Origin: Sphingomonas mollis
Lineage (GTDB): Bacteria; Pseudomonadota; Alphaproteobacteria; Sphingomonadales; Sphingomonadaceae
NCBI RefSeq assembly: GCF_016427505.1
Contig: NZ_JAELXS010000001.1
Coordinates: 620,001 to 684,000 of the forward strand
Reading direction: 5' to 3'
DNA length: 64,000 bases
Below, piece by piece: positions 17,219 through 26,314 of this stretch (position 1 is the stretch's first letter; each line of letters starts with the position of its first letter). A program made the translations under genes and the position numbers. The notes below the pieces were generated by a model that worked only from the letters and a program-made list of their open reading frames with translations, was not told the origin of the DNA and searched no databases.

Positions 17219-19786
17219 ATGACCAACCGCTGCGCCCTTCGCACGTTGCTTCTCGCCAGTTGCGCGAGCATCACGCTTCCGGCTTTCGCCCAGACCACCG
17301 AACCACCCGCGACGGCGCAGACGCCGCCGGCGCAGGACCCGGCGACCGCGACCGAGGATGGTCCGGATATCGTCATCACCGGTCAGACGACGCGGAATCG
17401 TCCCCTGATTTCCGCATCCGCCGACATCACGCTGGCCAATCGTGCGGACATCGATCGCAAGGCACCGCGCTCCACCGCCGACATGCTCGAACTCGTCCCC
17501 GGCATCTTCGTCGAGGGAACGGCGGGCGCCGTGTCGAACAACTATTCCGTGCGCGGCCTGCAGGGCGGCGGCCAGCGCTTCGTGCAGTTGCAGGAAGACG
17601 GCATGCCGATCCTGTATGGCGGCGGCGGCGCCGACTTCTTCTTCGACCAGGACCTGACCATCGATCGGCTGGAAGCGGTAAAGGGCGGCTCGTCTGGCGT
17701 GCTGACCGTCAACGGCGCTGGCGCGACGATCAATTTCATCTCGAAATTGCCGAACTTCAACCGGACCGAGGCCATCGCGCGCGTCACGGCATATAATTAT
17801 GGCCTGAAGCGCGGCGACTTCTATTACTCGCAGCCGATCGCCGAGAATCTGGCCTTCAATGTGGGTGGCTATATCCAGTCGAACCCCGGTGTCCGCGACA
17901 ATCCGTTCGATTATGCCGGCTGGCGGTTGAAGGGGGCGCTGGAATACCGGTTCGAGGGCGGCGGTTTCGTGCGGCTGTCGGCCAAGGGCGGCAATGTCGA
18001 AAACGCCTATTATGCCACCCAGCCTTATCGATACAATGACGGCGAGCCTGCCGGCATTCCGGGCCTCGGCACGCAATTCGGCAATATCGGCGGTGACGCG
18101 TTCAACAATATCGCGGTGCCGGTTTCGACGTTCGCACACCCCAGTGGTTTCCGCGACTTCCGCGGTCGCGACGGCATCAAGTCCAAGACCGCGCAAATCC
18201 GGCTGGATATCGAAAAGCCGGTGGGCGATTCGATCAACCTGTTCGCGCGTGGCCGTTATCTGAAATATTCCTATGACTTCAACGGCATCTTTCCCGGATC
18301 GGGCACGGGCAATGCCGGCCTTACCAGCGCCGTCAATTATCTGACGCCCAATCCGGCGACGTCGCCGATCATCGATCTGCTGCGTGCTGGCTTTGCCGCT
18401 TTCCCCACGACGCAGCGTTTCGGCATCAAGAACCTGCGCACCGGTGTGGTGCTGGGATCGAACCAGACGACCGAGTTGAATGCCCTGAACGGCAATGGCT
18501 TTCTTCAGCGGACGACGCTCAACCACGATTATATCGACGGCAAGGACTTCGGCCTGAATGCTGGCGGCACATGGGAATATGAGTCCGGCGACTTCAAGAA
18601 CTCGCTGACCGCCGGCGTGATGTATTACAACGTCAAGCGGTCGCAGGATCAGTCGGCGACCGCCAGCGTCGTGAACGATGTGCGTACGAACAGCGACATC
18701 TACGACATCGTGGCGCTGGATGCATCGAACAACGTGATCGGCACGCTCAGCGACAATGGCCTCGTATCCTATGGCGATTGGGGTGCGGGCATTCGCGAGC
18801 GCAAGGATTCGACCGTCTCGCTCTATGCCAATGACGAGCTGGCGATCGGCGATCTGCGGATCGACGGTGGCATCCGCTGGGAACGCGACACGGCCACGGC
18901 ATTCGATGGCCAGACGGCGGCGGTGAACCAGGATGTACAGCCGGGCGTCGTCGGCGTGGTTCGCACCGTGGGGTCGACTTTCAACGGCGTCTATGCGCCC
19001 ACCAATCTGGCCCGCACCGGGGCCAATGGAAAGCTGACCCAGTCGAAGGCGTCGTACACGGTCGGCGCCAATTATCAGTTCACGCCGAACTTCGCGATCT
19101 ATGCGCGCTATGCCAACGGGTTCCAGACCAACAATATCGATCCGATCACGACGATCGAATTGTACGAGGCCGGTGTCCGTTACCAGTATGGCCGATTGTT
19201 CAACGGATCGGCGACCGTCTTCCGCACCAATTTCCGCAACCAGAACTATAATTTCGCCGATCCGGTGAACCCGACGGTGCAGAGCAACATCAACGCCGAT
19301 CTGCGCACGATCGGTGTCGAGATCGATGTGAACGTGCGGCCGATCGACTGGTTCTCGGTCAATCTGCAGGGCGTGTTTCAGGACCCCAAGCTGCAAAACC
19401 TGCAGATCAACGGCGCGAACCAGGAGGGGTTCGAGGGTAACCGGCCGGAACGCACGCCCGCGACGCTGTTCACGATCACCCCGGCGGTGCAATTGCCGAA
19501 CGGGCTGGGCGAGGTTTATGGCCGCTACAAGCATATCGGCAAGATCTATGCCGATGCCGGCAACGGCGTTGCGCTGCCCAGTTATGGCGTCACCAGCGTC
19601 GGCGTGACGTATAACCTGAGCGATAACATCCAGTTGAATCTGAACGCCGACAACATCTTCAACGTCATCGGACTGACCGAGGGTAATCCGCGACAGGGCC
19701 AGACGCAGGCGATCACCGATGGGTATTTCTACGCCCGCGGTATCGTCGGGGCGACCTATGGCGGATCGGTGACGTTCCGGTTCTGA
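17219..19786 (+). CDS. TonB-dependent outer-membrane receptor
   Basis: 855 residues with a signal peptide (LLLASCASITLPAFAQ). The plug domain is recognised by DIVITGQ, ADMLELVPGIFVEG, SVRGLQGGGQRF and VKGGSSGVLTVNGAGATINF. A long beta-barrel follows and ends in GGSVTFRF with a terminal phenylalanine, as outer-membrane barrels do. The ribosome site GGAGAGGA precedes ATG. Its neighbours, two glycoside-hydrolase-like proteins and a halogenase-like flavoprotein, resemble sphingomonad carbohydrate-utilisation loci. It therefore likely imports an oligosaccharide or glycoside rather than a siderophore. Confidence 0.93.
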   Translation: MTNRCALRTLLLASCASITLPAFAQTTEPPATAQTPPAQDPATATEDGPDIVITGQTTRNRPLISASADITLANRADIDRKAPRSTADMLELVPGIFVEGTAGAVSNNYSVRGLQGGGQRFVQLQEDGMPILYGGGGADFFFDQDLTIDRLEAVKGGSSGVLTVNGAGATINFISKLPNFNRTEAIARVTAYNYGLKRGDFYYSQPIAENLAFNVGGYIQSNPGVRDNPFDYAGWRLKGALEYRFEGGGFVRLSAKGGNVENAYYATQPYRYNDGEPAGIPGLGTQFGNIGGDAFNNIAVPVSTFAHPSGFRDFRGRDGIKSKTAQIRLDIEKPVGDSINLFARGRYLKYSYDFNGIFPGSGTGNAGLTSAVNYLTPNPATSPIIDLLRAGFAAFPTTQRFGIKNLRTGVVLGSNQTTELNALNGNGFLQRTTLNHDYIDGKDFGLNAGGTWEYESGDFKNSLTAGVMYYNVKRSQDQSATASVVNDVRTNSDIYDIVALDASNNVIGTLSDNGLVSYGDWGAGIRERKDSTVSLYANDELAIGDLRIDGGIRWERDTATAFDGQTAAVNQDVQPGVVGVVRTVGSTFNGVYAPTNLARTGANGKLTQSKASYTVGANYQFTPNFAIYARYANGFQTNNIDPITTIELYEAGVRYQYGRLFNGSATVFRTNFRNQNYNFADPVNPTVQSNINADLRTIGVEIDVNVRPIDWFSVNLQGVFQDPKLQNLQINGANQEGFEGNRPERTPATLFTITPAVQLPNGLGEVYGRYKHIGKIYADAGNGVALPSYGVTSVGVTYNLSDNIQLNLNADNIFNVIGLTEGNPRQGQTQAITDGYFYARGIVGATYGGSVTFRF

Positions 19787-19807
19787 TCGGCGACGATGTG
19801 GCATACG

Positions 19808-19840
19808 GGGGCGGCGAGCGCGCAGGCGTTCGGCCGCCCC
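19808..19840 (+). terminator. Hairpin between the TonB receptor gene and the next gene
   Basis: GGGGCGGC and GCCGCCCC form a perfect 8-bp stem with a 17-nt loop, 20 bp ahead of the next start. No T-tract follows, so it may be a partial terminator or processing site that lowers expression of the downstream hydrolase relative to the receptor. Confidence 0.45.
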
Positions 19841-19860
19841 GTTCATGATGGAGTGACGGC

Positions 19861-21882
19861 ATGGCGAAATTCGCGATCTGGTCGGGCGTCGCCACGCTGG
19901 CGCTAGCCACCGGCGGCATGGCGCAGGCGCCGTCCCGGCCCGAACTCGCTTATCAATTGACCGAGGGGCAGAATCTCAATGCCTTCGTCCGTGATGGTTC
20001 GGTGGCCGCTCACCTGTTGCTGCGCAACGGCACCGACCCGCGAATCCTGGTCGCGTTTCCGGCTGGCAACAGCGGTGTCGGATTGTGGTTCGACCGGATC
20101 GGTCGAGCCGCGACATGGCGGCTGGAGACGCCGCCCCGACCGCTCGATCGCGGGGCACTTCACGGCGTCGTCGCGGTCGCCACGATCGATGCGAAGCGCC
20201 TGGTGCCGAAGCAGGCGGTGTTGTCGAACGTCCGTTTTCTGCGCGATTATCAGGCGATCGGCCGTTTCCCGACCGAAGTCGCGACGATGCCGGTAACTGC
20301 CGGCAACACCATGACGTGGCGACGGCAGCGGCTCGATGGTGGGGCGGGTTACGAACTTGCCATCCGCGTCATTGAGGGACGCATCGCGCAGCGAGCGATC
20401 CTTGCAGGCATCAGTGGGCGTATCCGGATCGAGATCACCGCCCTGACCGGTGACCAGCCGCTGACGCCGATCCCTGTTGCGCAACTGCTCAACCGAAACG
20501 CCGCCGCCGACCCGGCGGCGCGCAACGCGCTCGCCTTCCTCAGTTACCGCGAGAAGTTTCTGGCGGGCTCATGGCGCTTCGACACCTATTTCGGACGCGA
20601 TACGCTGATGTCGGTGCGGCTGCTGATGCCGGCGCTGCAACCCGTCGCGATCGAGTCCGGACTGAACGCGGTGATCGCGCGGCTGTCACCCACCGGAGAG
20701 GTCGCGCATGAAGAGGGCATCGGCGAGTTCGCCGTCGTCCAGAACCGCAAGGCGGGCCGTGCCGGCGATGCTGCCGAACTCGATTACGGCATGATCGACG
20801 ACGACTACATGCTGGGACCGGTCGCCGCCGACTATCTGCTCGGCTCCGGCAAGGCGCGTGCCCGTATCTATCTGGCGCAACCGCTGGCCAGCGAAAGCCG
20901 ACCGGGCCAGCGCGAGGCGGTCGGTGCATCGCTGGTCCGCAATCTGCGCTTCGTGCTGGGCCAAGCACGTCCCTTTGTCGATATGCCATCGGCGCGGACC
21001 CTGATCGCGCTGAAGCCCGGGCGCATGACCGGCGAGTGGCGCGACAGCGAGGAGGGGCTGGGCCGGGGCGTCTATGCCTATGACGTCAACGCCGCGCTGG
21101 TTCCTGCCGCGATCGAGGCCGCCGATCGGCTGTTGAAGGCGGGCCTGCTCGATGCGTATCTATCCGCAGAGGATCGCACGACATTCGGTCGGGCGGGAGC
21201 GATGGCACAGGTGTGGCGCGACCGGGCGGGGCCATTGTTTCGCGTCGAGATTCCAGCGGCGGAGGCGGGTGAACAGGTTCGCCGCTATGCCGCGACGGTT
21301 GGCGTACCGGCGGATCGCGCCATCGCTGCTTTGGGTCGGGAGCCGCTGGCGTTCCATGCGTTATCGCTCGGCGCCGATGGCCGGCCGGTGCCGATCGTCA
21401 ATTCGGACGAGGGGTTCGACCTGTTGTTCGGCCGACCGTCACCCACCGATCTCGACCTCTACTTCACCTCGATCATGCGACCGTTTCCCGCCGGGCTGAT
21501 GACCGATATCGGTCTGCTCGTCGCCAACCCTGCATTTGCCGATCGCACGACGCAGGGACGGTTCACGCCTGCGGCCTATCATGGCGCGGTCGTGTGGTCG
21601 TGGCAGCAGGCGATGATGGCGGCGGGGCTGGAACGGCAATTGACCCGCACCGATCTGCCGACCGCAACGCGGCGGCGGCTGGTGGCGGCGCAGTCGGCAT
21701 TATGGCGCGCGATCGCCGCATCGCGCGCGGTGCAAAGCTCCGAATTATGGTCATGGGCGTTCCGCGACGGGCGTTATCAGGTCGTGGCATTCGGCGCGGG
21801 CAAGGCGGATGTCGACGAATCCAACGCCGCGCAATTGTGGAGCACCGTCTATCTGGCCGTGCGTCCGCCCAAGGGCGATTAG
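19861..21882 (+). CDS. Exported (alpha/alpha)6-type glycogen-debranching-like protein
   Basis: 673 residues with a signal peptide (GVATLALATGGMAQA). The central and C-terminal parts carry phrases typical of debranching-enzyme-like six-hairpin proteins: GSWRFDTYFGRDTLMSVRLL near residue 232, GEWRDSEEGLGRGVYAYDVNAAL near 392, and AAYHGAVVWSWQQAMMAAGLE near 573. The acidic residues in YFGRDT and WRDSEEG are candidate active-site groups. I cannot place it in a numbered GH family. Located 74 bp downstream of the TonB receptor on the same strand, it likely processes the same imported glycan. Its stop overlaps the convergent DUF6445 stop by 4 bp. Confidence 0.72.
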   Translation: MAKFAIWSGVATLALATGGMAQAPSRPELAYQLTEGQNLNAFVRDGSVAAHLLLRNGTDPRILVAFPAGNSGVGLWFDRIGRAATWRLETPPRPLDRGALHGVVAVATIDAKRLVPKQAVLSNVRFLRDYQAIGRFPTEVATMPVTAGNTMTWRRQRLDGGAGYELAIRVIEGRIAQRAILAGISGRIRIEITALTGDQPLTPIPVAQLLNRNAAADPAARNALAFLSYREKFLAGSWRFDTYFGRDTLMSVRLLMPALQPVAIESGLNAVIARLSPTGEVAHEEGIGEFAVVQNRKAGRAGDAAELDYGMIDDDYMLGPVAADYLLGSGKARARIYLAQPLASESRPGQREAVGASLVRNLRFVLGQARPFVDMPSARTLIALKPGRMTGEWRDSEEGLGRGVYAYDVNAALVPAAIEAADRLLKAGLLDAYLSAEDRTTFGRAGAMAQVWRDRAGPLFRVEIPAAEAGEQVRRYAATVGVPADRAIAALGREPLAFHALSLGADGRPVPIVNSDEGFDLLFGRPSPTDLDLYFTSIMRPFPAGLMTDIGLLVANPAFADRTTQGRFTPAAYHGAVVWSWQQAMMAAGLERQLTRTDLPTATRRRLVAAQSALWRAIAASRAVQSSELWSWAFRDGRYQVVAFGAGKADVDESNAAQLWSTVYLAVRPPKGD

Positions 21883-22550
21883 GCGGCGAAAAAGCCTGTG
21901 ACGGTCAACCGCCCGGTCCCCGGATCGGCCGGCAGGACGGCGTCGGGCGAGATGGCGCCCGAATGCAGCACCCGGCTGCGATACAGCAATGCACGGTTGT
22001 AGGCACCATCGACATGGCCGGTACGCTCGAACATGGGCGTGTCCGCCGCGATATAGGCGTTCGGTAACGAGGTGCTCTCGATCTCACGATGGAGCGCCGC
22101 GAAATAGGCTGGGCCGCGGGTCGCATCGACCGTCTCGAACCCTGTTGCGCGGTGCCGGTAGAAGGCGGTCCCATCGGTGCCGCCCGGCACCAGATAGTGG
22201 ATCAACGCCAGCCTGCCGGGCTCCAGTGCATCGACATGCGGCAACCGCTGTTCGATCGATAGCGAGGCTGGCGCGACGGTGACGATCGAGAACCGCGCCT
22301 CCAGCACCGATATTTCGGCAATTGCCCCGAACACTTCGCGCAGGACCATTGCGATCAACGGCCCTTGCCGGCGGAGATAATCATCGGGCAGGGGCGCCAT
22401 GATGCCCGGATAGTGACGTCCTGCCGGCGCATATTCCTGCATGGCTGCAAAGGCGCGCAGGGCATCGGGATCGGCGGCGAAATTATCGATGATCGCGACG
22501 GGTTCGCGCTCGTTGCCCATCTCGCGGACCAGAACGCGGGGTCCGGTCAA
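21879..22550 (-). CDS. DUF6445-type, 2-oxoglutarate/Fe(II)-oxygenase-like protein
   Basis: 223 residues with no signal peptide. The pattern HVDALEPGRLALIHYLVP (near 104), RSRVLHSGAI (near 191) and GRLTVTGFF at the C-terminus resembles a double-stranded beta-helix oxygenase fold, with His, His and Arg in plausible iron and cosubstrate positions. Proteins of this kind are regularly encoded beside tryptophan-halogenase-like flavoproteins in TonB-receptor loci of sphingomonads and caulobacters. Its start overlaps the halogenase stop by ATGA, so the two are translationally coupled and probably act together. The substrate is unknown. Confidence 0.72.
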   Translation of the reverse strand: MTGPRVLVREMGNEREPVAIIDNFAADPDALRAFAAMQEYAPAGRHYPGIMAPLPDDYLRRQGPLIAMVLREVFGAIAEISVLEARFSIVTVAPASLSIEQRLPHVDALEPGRLALIHYLVPGGTDGTAFYRHRATGFETVDATRGPAYFAALHREIESTSLPNAYIAADTPMFERTGHVDGAYNRALLYRSRVLHSGAISPDAVLPADPGTGRLTVTGFFAA

Positions 22551-24046
22551 TGCGGTTCGCCGATCAGCGTGGCGATCGCCTCGTCATGGCGCGGTAGCGT
22601 GGGTACCGCGCGAGCGATGACCGCCTCGATCCGGTCGAGCTGCTGCCGGTTCACCGCGCCGTCCAGCGTATCGGCAAGCGGGGCGGGGCCTGCCGCATGG
22701 ATGCCCTGTCCGTTCAGCACCGCCAGCCAGCTCGCCTCACGAAACAGTTCGTCGGTGCCGAGCATCAGCCGTCCGGCGCGGGTATATTGCTCCATCTTTT
22801 CAACTAGCGTGTCGGGCAAGGTCATCGCACGCATATGCCGCCACAGCGGTGCATCGTGACCCTCGGTGGCGTGATAGTGGAGGATCAGGAAGTCGCGGAT
22901 ACCGTCCATATCGCGGCCGAACAACGTGTTGAACTGCCGCGCCAGTCCGGGGTCGCAATCGGCGTCGGGGAACAGCGTGATGAGCTTGGCGATCCCGCTC
23001 TGGATCAGATGGATGCTGGTCGATTCCAGCGGTTCCAGGAACCCTGACGACAATCCGATGGCAACCACGTTGCCGCACCACGCCTCGCGCCGAAACCCCG
23101 CCTTGAACCGCAACAGGTGTGGGTCGGCAAGCGCCTCGCCATCGAGATGGGCGAGCAGCGTTGCCGCCGCCTCGTCATCCGACACGTAATCGCTGGCATA
23201 GACATATCCGTTGCCCGTGCGGTGTTGCAGCGGGATGCGCCATTGCCAACCCGCCGGGCGCAGCGTCGATCGGGTGTAAGGCGTCGTCTCGGCAACCCGA
23301 GCACAAGGCACGGCGACGGCGCGATCGCAGGGCAGCCAATGTGACCAGTCCTCGAAACTCGCGCCCATCGTCTCGTCGATCAACAGCGCGCGAAAGCCCG
23401 AGCAGTCGATAAACAAGTCGCCCATCAGCCGCTCGCCGCGTTCGGTGGTCAGCGCAGTGACGAACCCCGTATCAGGATCGCGCTCGATCTGCCCCAGCAC
23501 GCCCTCAAACCGGGTCACGCCCCAGCCTTCGGCAATCCCGCGCAGATGTCGCGCATAAAGACCGGCATCGAAGTGATAGGCATAGCCGAGTGTCGACAGG
23601 ATCGATCGCTGTTCGCTGGTGGACCTGGCGAAGCGTCCGGCGGCGGCCAGCTGGGTCGCCAGCGAATAGGCAGACAACGGCCGGTCCGATCCATCCGCCT
23701 GCGCGCGCAGCCAATGTTGATGAAACGGCACACGATCCAGATCGACGCCATAGCGACCGAACGGATGGAAATAACGGTGCCCCGGCCGCGCCCAGTCGAC
23801 GAACTCGATCCCCAGCTTGAAACTGGCCCTGGTGGCACGGACGAATTCGGCTTCGTCGAGTCCGATCAGCTCGTTGAACCAGTGGATCGTGGGGATCGTC
23901 GCTTCGCCGACGCCGACCGTACCGATCGCATCGGATTCCAGCACATTGATGGACAGCGTGCGGCCGAACGTCGCACTGAGCGCTGCCGCCGTCATCCAGC
24001 CGGCGGTGCCCCCGCCAAGAACGACCACACGTTCGATACGTCGCAT
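22547..24046 (-). CDS. Flavin-dependent tryptophan halogenase family protein
   Basis: 499 residues. The FAD motif GGGTAGW lies at residues 11-17. The halogenase signature W-x-W-x-I-P is present as WQWRIP (267-272). Lys77 in ASFKLGI matches the position of the hypohalite-handling lysine of PrnA, and FLEPLESTS near 337 carries the family glutamate. By motif it is therefore a complete halogenase. Members found in TonB-receptor loci have mostly unproven substrates. The ribosome site GGAGAG precedes ATG and a promoter is visible upstream. A role in modifying a peptide, aromatic aglycone or receptor-associated ligand is possible, but there is no direct evidence. Confidence 0.88.
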   Translation of the reverse strand: MRRIERVVVLGGGTAGWMTAAALSATFGRTLSINVLESDAIGTVGVGEATIPTIHWFNELIGLDEAEFVRATRASFKLGIEFVDWARPGHRYFHPFGRYGVDLDRVPFHQHWLRAQADGSDRPLSAYSLATQLAAAGRFARSTSEQRSILSTLGYAYHFDAGLYARHLRGIAEGWGVTRFEGVLGQIERDPDTGFVTALTTERGERLMGDLFIDCSGFRALLIDETMGASFEDWSHWLPCDRAVAVPCARVAETTPYTRSTLRPAGWQWRIPLQHRTGNGYVYASDYVSDDEAAATLLAHLDGEALADPHLLRFKAGFRREAWCGNVVAIGLSSGFLEPLESTSIHLIQSGIAKLITLFPDADCDPGLARQFNTLFGRDMDGIRDFLILHYHATEGHDAPLWRHMRAMTLPDTLVEKMEQYTRAGRLMLGTDELFREASWLAVLNGQGIHAAGPAPLADTLDGAVNRQQLDRIEAVIARAVPTLPRHDEAIATLIGEPH

Positions 24047-24082
24047 CCGGTCGTTTCTCTCCTGCGGAGGTAAGCTGACGAT

Positions 24083-24111
24083 GAATTACAGTGTCGATCC
24101 GGTGATGTAAA
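24083..24111 (-). promoter_or_regulatory. Candidate promoter of the halogenase-DUF6445 operon
   Basis: On the minus strand TTTACA (24111-24106) and TAATTC (24088-24083) are separated by 17 bp, 36 bp from the start codon. A TTACA/TGTAA inverted pair overlaps both elements and could be a regulator site. Confidence 0.45.
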
Positions 24112-24113
24112 AG

Positions 24114-24145
24114 GCCGACCGTCCGTCGTTCGACGAACGGTCGGC
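24114..24145 (-). terminator. Terminator of the small proline-rich gene
   Basis: A 9-bp perfect stem, GCCGACCGT and ACGGTCGGC, encloses a further CGTC/GACG stem with a GTTC loop. On the minus strand it is followed by CTTTTACATC, giving a short T-run. It sits 52 bp after the small gene's stop and just ahead of the halogenase promoter. Confidence 0.6.
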
Positions 24146-24197
24146 TGTACGGCTAGTTTGATCCTGGAAATATATCTCGACGTGTATTCGCCAAGCT

Positions 24198-24359
24198 CTA
24201 GATTTCCGCGGGCTGCGACGTCCCGGGATCACCGGCGGGAATGCCGGGTGACGGCTGGTCGAAATCAGGCGCCGGGGGCGAGATTTCCGGTGGCGGCGCA
24301 TCGGGCTGCACCGGCTGGGTCGACGGAACGGGCGTTTCAGGTGGGGGCTGCGTGGCCAT
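24198..24359 (-). CDS. Very small proline-rich protein of unknown function
   Basis: 53 residues from ATG 24359, preceded by the excellent ribosome site AAGGAGA. The longer frame to 24455 lacks this support. About a third of the residues are proline, with acidic residues mixed in (for example PDAPPPEISPPAPD). There is no signal peptide or membrane segment. Short, proline-rich, acidic proteins of this style occur in sphingomonads without known function. It is followed by a hairpin terminator and lies upstream of, and antisense to, the tRNA-tig region. Confidence 0.6.
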   Translation of the reverse strand: MATQPPPETPVPSTQPVQPDAPPPEISPPAPDFDQPSPGIPAGDPGTSQPAEI

Positions 24360-24470
24360 GATTTGCTCTCCTTGGCCCCTTTCAACGATCCTTCGCTCCG
24401 GGGGTTGCCTCGGCGCTTGCTCAAGCGCACTGGGCTGGTATAGACGCCCGCCCAACGGCGGGTCTCGGAT

Positions 24471-24555
24471 GCGGGCGTGGCGGAACTGGTAGACGCAGCA
24501 GGTTTAGGTCCTGCCATCGCAAGATGTGGGGGTTCGAGTCCCTTCGCCCGCACCA
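24471..24555 (+). tRNA. tRNA-Leu (anticodon UAG)
   Basis: An 85-nt cloverleaf with the CCA end encoded. The acceptor arms GCGGGCG and CGCCCGC pair fully. The anticodon stem GCAGG/CCTGC encloses the loop TTTAGGT, giving anticodon TAG (reads CUA and probably CUG). The T-arm is GGGGGTTCGAGTCCC. The long variable arm expected of a leucine tRNA is present (CATCGCAAGATG). It lies 65 bp before tig. Confidence 0.97.
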
Positions 24556-24619
24556 GTCCCGCCGCTAGCGCAGGCGGGTTGACCACCGACAAAAGATTTC
24601 TCCAGATCGAAGGCCAGCA

Positions 24620-26302
24620 ATGCAGACTGTCGAGACGCTGAACGAGGGGCTGAAGCGCGCCTACACGCTCACCATCACCGCCAAGGATATCGACGCCAAG
24701 GTCGATGCCGAAGTGAAACGCGTCGCCCCACAGGTGCGGATGCCCGGTTTCCGTCCCGGCAAGGTGCCCGTGAACCTGGTCCGCAAGATGCACGGCGAAT
24801 CGCTGGCGCAGGATGCGCTGAACTCGGCGATCCAGCAGGGTATCCAGGACCTGATGGCCGAAAAGCAGCTGCGTCCCGCGATGCAGCCATCGGTCGAGCT
24901 GGGCGAGGGTTACGAGCGCGGCAAGGATGCCGAGGTCAAGATCGCGCTCGAAGTGCTGCCGCAGGTGCCGGCGCCCGCGATCGACGCGCTGACGTTGGAA
25001 CGCCTGACGGTGCCCGTCGCCGACGAAGCGATCGACGAGCAGTTGAAGAAGTTTTCCGAGGGTCAGAAGCGCTGGGACGATGCCGGCGATAAGGCGGCCG
25101 AGCAGGGTGATCTCGTCACCGTCGATTTCGTCGGCAAGACGGCCGACGGCGTGGCGTTCGAGGGCGGCACCGGCACCGACATGGGCGTCGAGATCGGATC
25201 GGGTCGCTTGATCCCCGGTTTCGAGGACCAGATCGTCGGCGTGAAAGCCGGTGAGGAGAAGCAGATCTCGGTCACCTTCCCGGAAGATTATCAGGCGAAG
25301 GAACTGGCTGGTCAGCCGGCGACGTTCGATCTCGTCATCAAGTCGGTGAAGACCGCGGGCGAGTCGAAGATCGATGACGACATGGCGAAGAATCTGGGCC
25401 TTGAAAGTCTGGATCAGCTAAGGGGCCTCATCAAGGGGCAGATCGAGCAGGATCATAACGGCCTGACTCGCACGCACATGAAGCGCAAGCTGCTCGACCA
25501 GTTGGCCGATGGCCACGACTTCGAAGTGCCGCCGTCGATGGTCGAAGCCGAGTTCGCCCAGATCTGGTCGCAGCTGGAGCATGAGGCGACGCACGAGGCC
25601 GATCCGGAGAAGGCGAAGGCCGAGATGGAGGCCGAGCGCGAGGATTACCAGAAGATCGCCGAGCGCCGCGTGCGTCTGGGCCTGTTGCTGTCCGAGATCG
25701 GTCAGGCCAACGGCATCGAGGTCAATGCGCAGGAAATGAACCGCCTGATCGCGCAGGCTGCCCAGCAGTATAATGCCGAAGATCGCCAGCGCTTCATGCA
25801 GTATGTCCAGCAGGAGCCGATGGCGGCTGCCCAGCTGCGCGCACCGCTGTATGAAGACAAGGTCGTCGATTTCCTGTTCGGCAAGGCCGAGATCACCGAT
25901 CGCGAGACGACGCGCGAGGAACTGGAAGCGGCGATCGAGAGCGAAGATGGCTTCGCGACCGGCACGCATATCCATAACCATGATGACGATCATCACGGGC
26001 ATGACCACGACCATCATGGCCACGATCACGCCGCGGAGGCAGCCGCTACGGAAGTAGCTGAACCGAAGTCGAAGGCGAAGAAGGCGACCGCCAAAACCGA
26101 GGAGGCCGTTGCCGACTCAGGCACGGATGCTGCGCCCACCAAGAAGCCACGCGCCAAAAAAGCAGCTCCTGTCGACGCGGAAACGCAGGTGACGGAAGCA
26201 TCGCCGGTGGCCGCTGAAAATGCCGAGGGTGCGCAAGCCGCCGATGCGCCGGTGAAGAAGCCACGTGCCAAGAAGGCGAAGGCCGAAACCGCCGGCGAGT
26301 AA
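24620..26302 (+). CDS. tig: Trigger factor with a histidine-rich and Lys/Ala-rich C-terminal extension
   Basis: 560 residues; enterobacterial trigger factors have about 430. Residues 1-150 form the ribosome-binding domain, with the loop motif GFRPGKVP at 43-50. The FKBP-type prolyl isomerase domain follows (DLVTVDFVGKTADG, LIPGFEDQIVG), and then the chaperone domain to about residue 440. Beyond this is an added tail: a histidine/aspartate-rich run at about 450-470 (DDDHHGHDHDHHGHDH) and two or more KKPRAKKA repeats resembling histone-H1-like tails. The gene heads the tig-clpP-clpX neighbourhood. The tail may bind metal or nucleic acid; that is inference. Confidence 0.96.
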   Translation: MQTVETLNEGLKRAYTLTITAKDIDAKVDAEVKRVAPQVRMPGFRPGKVPVNLVRKMHGESLAQDALNSAIQQGIQDLMAEKQLRPAMQPSVELGEGYERGKDAEVKIALEVLPQVPAPAIDALTLERLTVPVADEAIDEQLKKFSEGQKRWDDAGDKAAEQGDLVTVDFVGKTADGVAFEGGTGTDMGVEIGSGRLIPGFEDQIVGVKAGEEKQISVTFPEDYQAKELAGQPATFDLVIKSVKTAGESKIDDDMAKNLGLESLDQLRGLIKGQIEQDHNGLTRTHMKRKLLDQLADGHDFEVPPSMVEAEFAQIWSQLEHEATHEADPEKAKAEMEAEREDYQKIAERRVRLGLLLSEIGQANGIEVNAQEMNRLIAQAAQQYNAEDRQRFMQYVQQEPMAAAQLRAPLYEDKVVDFLFGKAEITDRETTREELEAAIESEDGFATGTHIHNHDDDHHGHDHDHHGHDHAAEAAATEVAEPKSKAKKATAKTEEAVADSGTDAAPTKKPRAKKAAPVDAETQVTEASPVAAENAEGAQAADAPVKKPRAKKAKAETAGE

Positions 26303-26314
26303 GTCATTCGATAG

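Noticed and set aside
17213-19846. 877-codon minus-strand frame antisense to the TonB receptor
   Set aside because: It covers the whole receptor gene in mirror phase and has biased Ile/Arg/Asp composition with no domain; it is explained by codon bias.
25960-26040. CRISPR or tandem-repeat array suspected in the repetitive end of tig
   Set aside because: The repetition is codon-level (His/Asp codons) within an open frame, with no spacer structure.
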